64,000 bases of DNA from Clostridium cavendishii DSM 21758 (GTDB lineage: Bacteria; Bacillota; Clostridia; Clostridiales; Clostridiaceae), in contig NZ_FQZB01000005.1 in NCBI RefSeq assembly GCF_900141845.1, positions 62,001 to 126,000 of the forward strand, read 5' to 3'. The notes below the pieces were generated by a model. The model searched no databases. It was not told where the DNA came from and was given only the letters and a program-made list of their open reading frames with translations. The translations under genes were made by a program, and so were the position numbers. Shown here piece by piece: positions 60,218 through 64,000 of this stretch (the stretch's first letter is position 1; the number at the start of each line of letters is the position of its first letter).

Positions 60218-60263
60218 AACTGTGTAAATAAATGAAAATAATATAAATTTTAGGAGTGATTTT

Positions 60264-61223
60264 GTGATAGTACCTATAGGAACAAATGAAGCAGGTCAAA
60301 GACTTGATAAGTTTTTGAGAAAGTTATTAAAGGATGTACCATTAAGTGCAATATTTAAGGCGCTTAGAAAAGGTGATGTCAAGATAAACGGAAAAAAAGA
60401 AAAGGAAAAATATGTACTTCAAGATGGAGATATAGTAGAGATTAAGTATCTTGATTCTAAAAGAGAGAAAACTTTAAACTTTCAAAAAGTTGATTCAAGT
60501 GGTATTAAAATTTGTTATGAAGATGAAAATATGCTATTAGTTGAAAAATGGCCGGGAGTTTTAGTTCATTCAGACAAAAAGAATGGAGATCCTACATTAA
60601 CGGATTATGTTTTATCTTATTTAAATGAGAAAGGTGACTATCTGCCTGAAAATGAAGTAACATTTACTCCAGCATCTTGTAATAGATTAGATAGAAATAC
60701 TTCAGGTATGGTGTTCTTTGGTAAAAACTTTGAGGGATTAAAAGCTGTAAATGAATTAATTAGAGATAGAAAAGTAGAAAAATATTATTGTGCTTTAGTA
60801 AAAGGAAGAATTAAAGATGGTCGTTATGAAGCTTATATAACAAAAGATGATGAAAATAATAAATCTACTGTTTATGCAGAGGCTAGAAAAGATACTAAAA
60901 AGATAGCTATGGATGTCAAAAACATTCAAAGTAATGGTCTGTTTTCTTTTGTTGAAATAGAGCTTATAACAGGAAGAAGTCATCAATTAAGAGCTCATTT
61001 AGCATTTTTAGGTCATCCAATAGTTGGTGATACAAAATATGGAGAAAAGAAATTAAATTCATTTTTTGCAAATAAATTTGGGTTGAATTATCAATATCTT
61101 TATGCTTATAAGGTTATATTTAAAGAAGTTCCGGAAAAATTAAGCTATCTTCAAAATAAAACTATAGCACAAGGCTTACCTCCTATATTTAAAAAGATTA
61201 AAAAGGACGTATTTAAATTTTAG
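60264..61223 (+). CDS. RluA-family pseudouridine synthase
   Basis: A 319-residue enzyme that isomerises uridine to pseudouridine in RNA. An S4-like RNA-binding domain (1-75: AGQRLDKFLRKLLKD; GDVKINGKKEKEKYVLQDGD) precedes the catalytic domain with the RluA signature NRLDRNTSGMVFFGKN, containing the catalytic Asp, and GRSHQLRAHLAFLGHPIVGD. It is closest to RluC/RluD by layout; the target uridine is not known. It starts at GTG 60264 with AGGAGTGA upstream. The flippase gene follows 26 bases later. Confidence 0.94.
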   Translation: MIVPIGTNEAGQRLDKFLRKLLKDVPLSAIFKALRKGDVKINGKKEKEKYVLQDGDIVEIKYLDSKREKTLNFQKVDSSGIKICYEDENMLLVEKWPGVLVHSDKKNGDPTLTDYVLSYLNEKGDYLPENEVTFTPASCNRLDRNTSGMVFFGKNFEGLKAVNELIRDRKVEKYYCALVKGRIKDGRYEAYITKDDENNKSTVYAEARKDTKKIAMDVKNIQSNGLFSFVEIELITGRSHQLRAHLAFLGHPIVGDTKYGEKKLNSFFANKFGLNYQYLYAYKVIFKEVPEKLSYLQNKTIAQGLPPIFKKIKKDVFKF

Positions 61224-61249
61224 TTTATTATAGATTGAGAGGTTAATTT

Positions 61250-62866
61250 ATGAGGGAAGAATCTACCACAAAAGGCTTTGCTATGCTGTCTTTGGCAGGT
61301 ATATTTGCGAAGATTTTATCTGTTTTATATATTCCTATATTACTTATAATAATTGGACGTGGTGGTCTTGGTATATATAGTAAGACATATGAGGTATTTA
61401 CTTTTATATATGCATTAACTAATATTGGAATGCAGACAGCGATAGCAAAATATGTTTCAGAGCTTACAGCTCTTGGCAATCATAGAGATGCTTTAAGAGT
61501 GTTTAAAATATCTAGAACAATTTTGCTTATAATAGGAACCGTATTTACCATAACTCTTATGTTAAGTGCAAATTCAATAGCTGAAATGACAAGTAATCCT
61601 GACATAATAATTGGACTTATAATGCTTGCACCAACAATAGCTCTAACTTCAGTATTAGTATGTTATAGAGCATATTTTCAAGGTAAGAACAATATGAAGC
61701 CTGTAGCCATATCAACTGTTGTTGAGCAATTTGCAAATGTAAGTATAAGCTTGTTTGGAGCCTATATTTTACTAAACAGGACTCATTCCATATCCTTAGG
61801 TAGTGCCGGCGCAACAATAGGAACATCTTTAGGGGCACTTATAGGGATAATATATTTAGCTTACATATATAAAAGTTATCGTGTAGAAAAAGAAGTTAGG
61901 GAAAAACAAAAAGAAGGTATAAGACCAATACATCAGAAAAGAATAATAAGAACTTTGATTAAATATGGAGTACCTATAACTTTAAGTGCTGCACTTCAAA
62001 ATTTTGGAGCATTAGTGGACATGGCTAATGTAACGAAAAGACTTATATATGCAGGATGTACTCAAGTACAAAGTAATGAATTATATGGTATATTAACAGA
62101 ATATAAGACACTATTGTATGTTCCTATGGTGATAATAGCAGCACTTGGAACAGTAGTTTTACCAGCTATTTCAAAGGCTTTAGTTCTAAAAGATAAGAAA
62201 GACATAAAAGCAAAAATAAATTTTGCACTAAGAATGACATATTCAATAGCAATACCATCAGCAATAGGTCTAATGGTATTAAGTAAAGAGCTTTATAGAT
62301 TGTTTTATAGAGCTGAAGATGGTCATGAACTTATGTTATATGGCGCTGTGGTATTAGTATTTATGGCAGTAGTACAGATACAAAATGTAATACTTCAAGG
62401 TATTAGCAAATTTTATTATGTTGTATTTTCAATGGTTGTTGGTATAATACTTAAGATAAGCGCAAATTATTATTTCATAGGTCAAAGTGGTATAAAAATT
62501 AGGGGAGCTGTAATTGGAGGATTTTTATGTTTCTTCGTTCCTATGGTAATGAACAATATAAAGATAAATAAAACTTTAAAAATAAAATTATCCCTATTTA
62601 AAATGACTACAAAACCACTATTATCTAGTTTATATATGGCATTAGCTATATTTATAGCAAGATTTATATTTAGTTTTATAACATCAATAATAGGAGTTAA
62701 TAAAATAGTAGATTTAATTATGACTATATTATTAATATTAATAGGATCATTTTTCTATCTGCAAGCATTAATATATCTTGGCGGAGTTAGAAAAAAAGAA
62801 ATAGAAGCTATGACACCTAAAGCAATTAGAATTATGCCTAGTATACTAAAAAAACATTTAAGATAG
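61250..62866 (+). CDS. SpoVB/MurJ-type polysaccharide flippase
   Basis: A 538-residue protein with about fourteen helices in the MOP superfamily. The N-terminal part, KGFAMLSLAGIFAKILSVLY, GIYSKTYEVFTFIYALTNIG, and CYRAYFQGKNNMKPVAISTV match SpoVB/YtgP/MurJ-like lipid-II or polysaccharide flippases. In sporulating Firmicutes SpoVB acts in cortex synthesis and YtgP (MurJ) in vegetative wall synthesis. I cannot tell which from sequence alone. A strong terminator follows. Confidence 0.9.
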   Translation: MREESTTKGFAMLSLAGIFAKILSVLYIPILLIIIGRGGLGIYSKTYEVFTFIYALTNIGMQTAIAKYVSELTALGNHRDALRVFKISRTILLIIGTVFTITLMLSANSIAEMTSNPDIIIGLIMLAPTIALTSVLVCYRAYFQGKNNMKPVAISTVVEQFANVSISLFGAYILLNRTHSISLGSAGATIGTSLGALIGIIYLAYIYKSYRVEKEVREKQKEGIRPIHQKRIIRTLIKYGVPITLSAALQNFGALVDMANVTKRLIYAGCTQVQSNELYGILTEYKTLLYVPMVIIAALGTVVLPAISKALVLKDKKDIKAKINFALRMTYSIAIPSAIGLMVLSKELYRLFYRAEDGHELMLYGAVVLVFMAVVQIQNVILQGISKFYYVVFSMVVGIILKISANYYFIGQSGIKIRGAVIGGFLCFFVPMVMNNIKINKTLKIKLSLFKMTTKPLLSSLYMALAIFIARFIFSFITSIIGVNKIVDLIMTILLILIGSFFYLQALIYLGGVRKKEIEAMTPKAIRIMPSILKKHLR

Positions 62867-62870
62867 AAAT

Positions 62871-62910
62871 ATACACCTAGAGTTTTCTAAACTCTAGGTG
62901 TATATTTTTT
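62871..62910 (+). terminator. Strong Rho-independent terminator
   Basis: A perfect 15-base-pair stem, ATACACCTAGAGTTT with 62889-62903, TCT loop, then ATTTTTT. Confidence 0.93.
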
Positions 62911-63054
62911 ATATAAAAATACAAACTTTATTATAGAATACTACAATTTTTGTAACTATTTTGTAACCTTATTTAAATAATTTGTCACAAATTTTGTTTA
63001 TTTATATACTATAATATAAATTAAGAAGAGATTTTTCAGGAGATGACAAAAAAT

Positions 63055-64000
63055 ATGAAATTTGAGAGTAGAAAAGTTAGAAAAAAGAAAAATAGGAAGA
63101 AAAGAAGAGTATTTTTAGCAGTTACACTAGCTATTATTTTGGTTTCTATTGGTTGTGTAGCTACTAAATTATATAATTTAGTTTATACAAAAAATAAAGT
63201 TGTACAAGCTACTATTTTTGAAGGAGAGGACAATCAATCTAATAAAGGTAAAGATATAGAAAATGGCGTTCAAGAACCAGAACAAAATGATGAAAATAAT
63301 AAAAGTGATGAGAAAAATTATAATAGTGAGATTATAAAGGGTAAAAATGTAAGTAAAGAAGGTTCAAAATATTCAATAGACAGAAATGAAGTTTCAAAGA
63401 TGTTATCAAAAGATTACAAAAGTGATGGCAAGAAAATTGTATTTTTAACTTTTGACGATGGTCCAAGTAACCAAAATACAGGTGATGTTTTAGAAATATT
63501 AAAATCTAAAGATGTAAAAGCTACATTTTTCGTTCTAGGAAGAAATATAAAAACTAAAAATGGTGCTGAACTTTTAAAAAGAGAATTTAACGAAGGACAT
63601 GCTATAGGCAATCATAGTTACTCTCATAATTTTAAAAAATTGTATCCTGCTAATAGAGTTGATATTCCTTATTTTATGAAGGAAATAGAGGATACTAATG
63701 CTATTATGAAGGATGTTTTGGGAAATGAATTTGATACTAAAGTGGTAAGAATGCCTGGTGGACATATGAGTAGAGCTTATTATAATGATCCTAACTTAAG
63801 TAATTTAAATGCCACTTTTGCAAAAGAAAATATTTCTAGTATAGATTGGAATTCTTTGAATGGTGATGCAGAAGGAAAAAAATATTCAAACCAGGATATG
63901 TTAAATTATGTTCAAAAAACATCTAATGGTAAAGAAAAAGTTGTTATATTAATGCATGACTCAGAAGGAAAAATAAAGACGAAAGAAATATTGCCACAAG
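63055..64000 (+). CDS. Polysaccharide deacetylase, 3' end cut by window edge
   Basis: The frame from ATG 63055 stays open to the right edge (315 codons seen). A Lys/Arg-rich start (ESRKVRKKKNRKKRRVFLA) leads into one membrane helix (AVTLAIILVSIGCVA), then an acidic linker, then a NodB domain: TFDDGPSNQNTGD with metal Asp, GHAIGNHSYSHNF with the two His, RMPGGHMSRAYYNDP and VVILMHDSEGK. It should remove acetyl groups from peptidoglycan or another wall polymer, giving lysozyme resistance in many Firmicutes. The ribosome site AGGAGATGA is 8 bases before 63055; the ATG at 63043 lies within it. Confidence 0.92.
   Translation, partial: MKFESRKVRKKKNRKKRRVFLAVTLAIILVSIGCVATKLYNLVYTKNKVVQATIFEGEDNQSNKGKDIENGVQEPEQNDENNKSDEKNYNSEIIKGKNVSKEGSKYSIDRNEVSKMLSKDYKSDGKKIVFLTFDDGPSNQNTGDVLEILKSKDVKATFFVLGRNIKTKNGAELLKREFNEGHAIGNHSYSHNFKKLYPANRVDIPYFMKEIEDTNAIMKDVLGNEFDTKVVRMPGGHMSRAYYNDPNLSNLNATFAKENISSIDWNSLNGDAEGKKYSNQDMLNYVQKTSNGKEKVVILMHDSEGKIKTKEILPQ

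Noticed and set aside
1..64000. CRISPR arrays, rRNA or tRNA genes, insertion sequences, prophage
   Set aside because: No spaced direct repeats, transposase-like reading frames, T-loop consensus or phage structural genes were seen in the window.

Overview
The window is low-GC Firmicutes DNA that reads as a Clostridium sensu stricto chromosome. The support is strongly AT-biased codon use, strong GGAGG ribosome sites, an alpha/beta-type small acid-soluble spore protein, an ECF-ThiW/CytX thiamine salvage operon under a TPP riboswitch, and the order tig-clpP-clpX-lonB-lon-ysxC. I cannot name the species. I saw no rRNA, tRNA, CRISPR array, insertion sequence or prophage. The first gene is cut by the left edge and the last by the right edge.

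Layout. 1-3.3 kb: three tandem ABC-2 type permease paralogues (the middle one frameshifted), then a PadR regulator and a permease-prefix/VanZ membrane protein. 3.3-7.7 kb: promoter, TPP riboswitch and terminator, then thiW-thiD-cytX-thiM-thiE, a salvage pathway that imports thiazole and HMP precursors and joins them. 7.7-19 kb: a GNAT remnant, an ECF sigma factor with a DUF4179 anti-sigma partner, a self-regulated MerR gene, a lipoprotein, two two-component systems separated by a LysE-like remnant, a coiled-coil protein and a YjbR protein. 19-22.7 kb: peroxide defence, with ahpC behind a palindromic operator and a domain-permuted AhpF-like reductase, then a MurG/UgtP-like glycosyltransferase. 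The perR-like regulator that may control ahpC lies at 47.8-48.2 kb and has its own palindrome in its promoter.

22.9-35.8 kb is a mixed housekeeping region: three membrane-anchored proteins of unknown function (two resemble Mrr endonuclease domains), a CwlO/PcsB-like M23 hydrolase, deoD, a Cys-rich peptide, a CPBP protease, a DEAD-box helicase, a DUF1646 transporter, an APC permease, an MBL hydrolase and a TIM-barrel isomerase. 35.8-44.5 kb is the protein quality-control block: trigger factor, ClpP, ClpX, two Lon-type proteases and the ribosome-assembly GTPase YsxC.

44.7-46.4 kb is the most unusual stretch. It holds small Cys-rich membrane-segment proteins sharing an ILLFWxCGG motif, including one 54-residue gene and a decayed neighbour whose ATG has become AGG, then an Asn/Gly-rich protein with a heavily folded 3' region. 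48.3-48.4 kb holds a likely unannotated small RNA with its own promoter and terminator. 49-64 kb holds a DnaJ-like/DUF5685 pair, pncB, a UvrD-like helicase followed by a 94%-identical fragment of itself, a SASP gene, an FtsA/PilM-like protein with a repeated C-terminus, an M20 peptidase, an RluA pseudouridine synthase, a SpoVB-type flippase and the start of a polysaccharide deacetylase.
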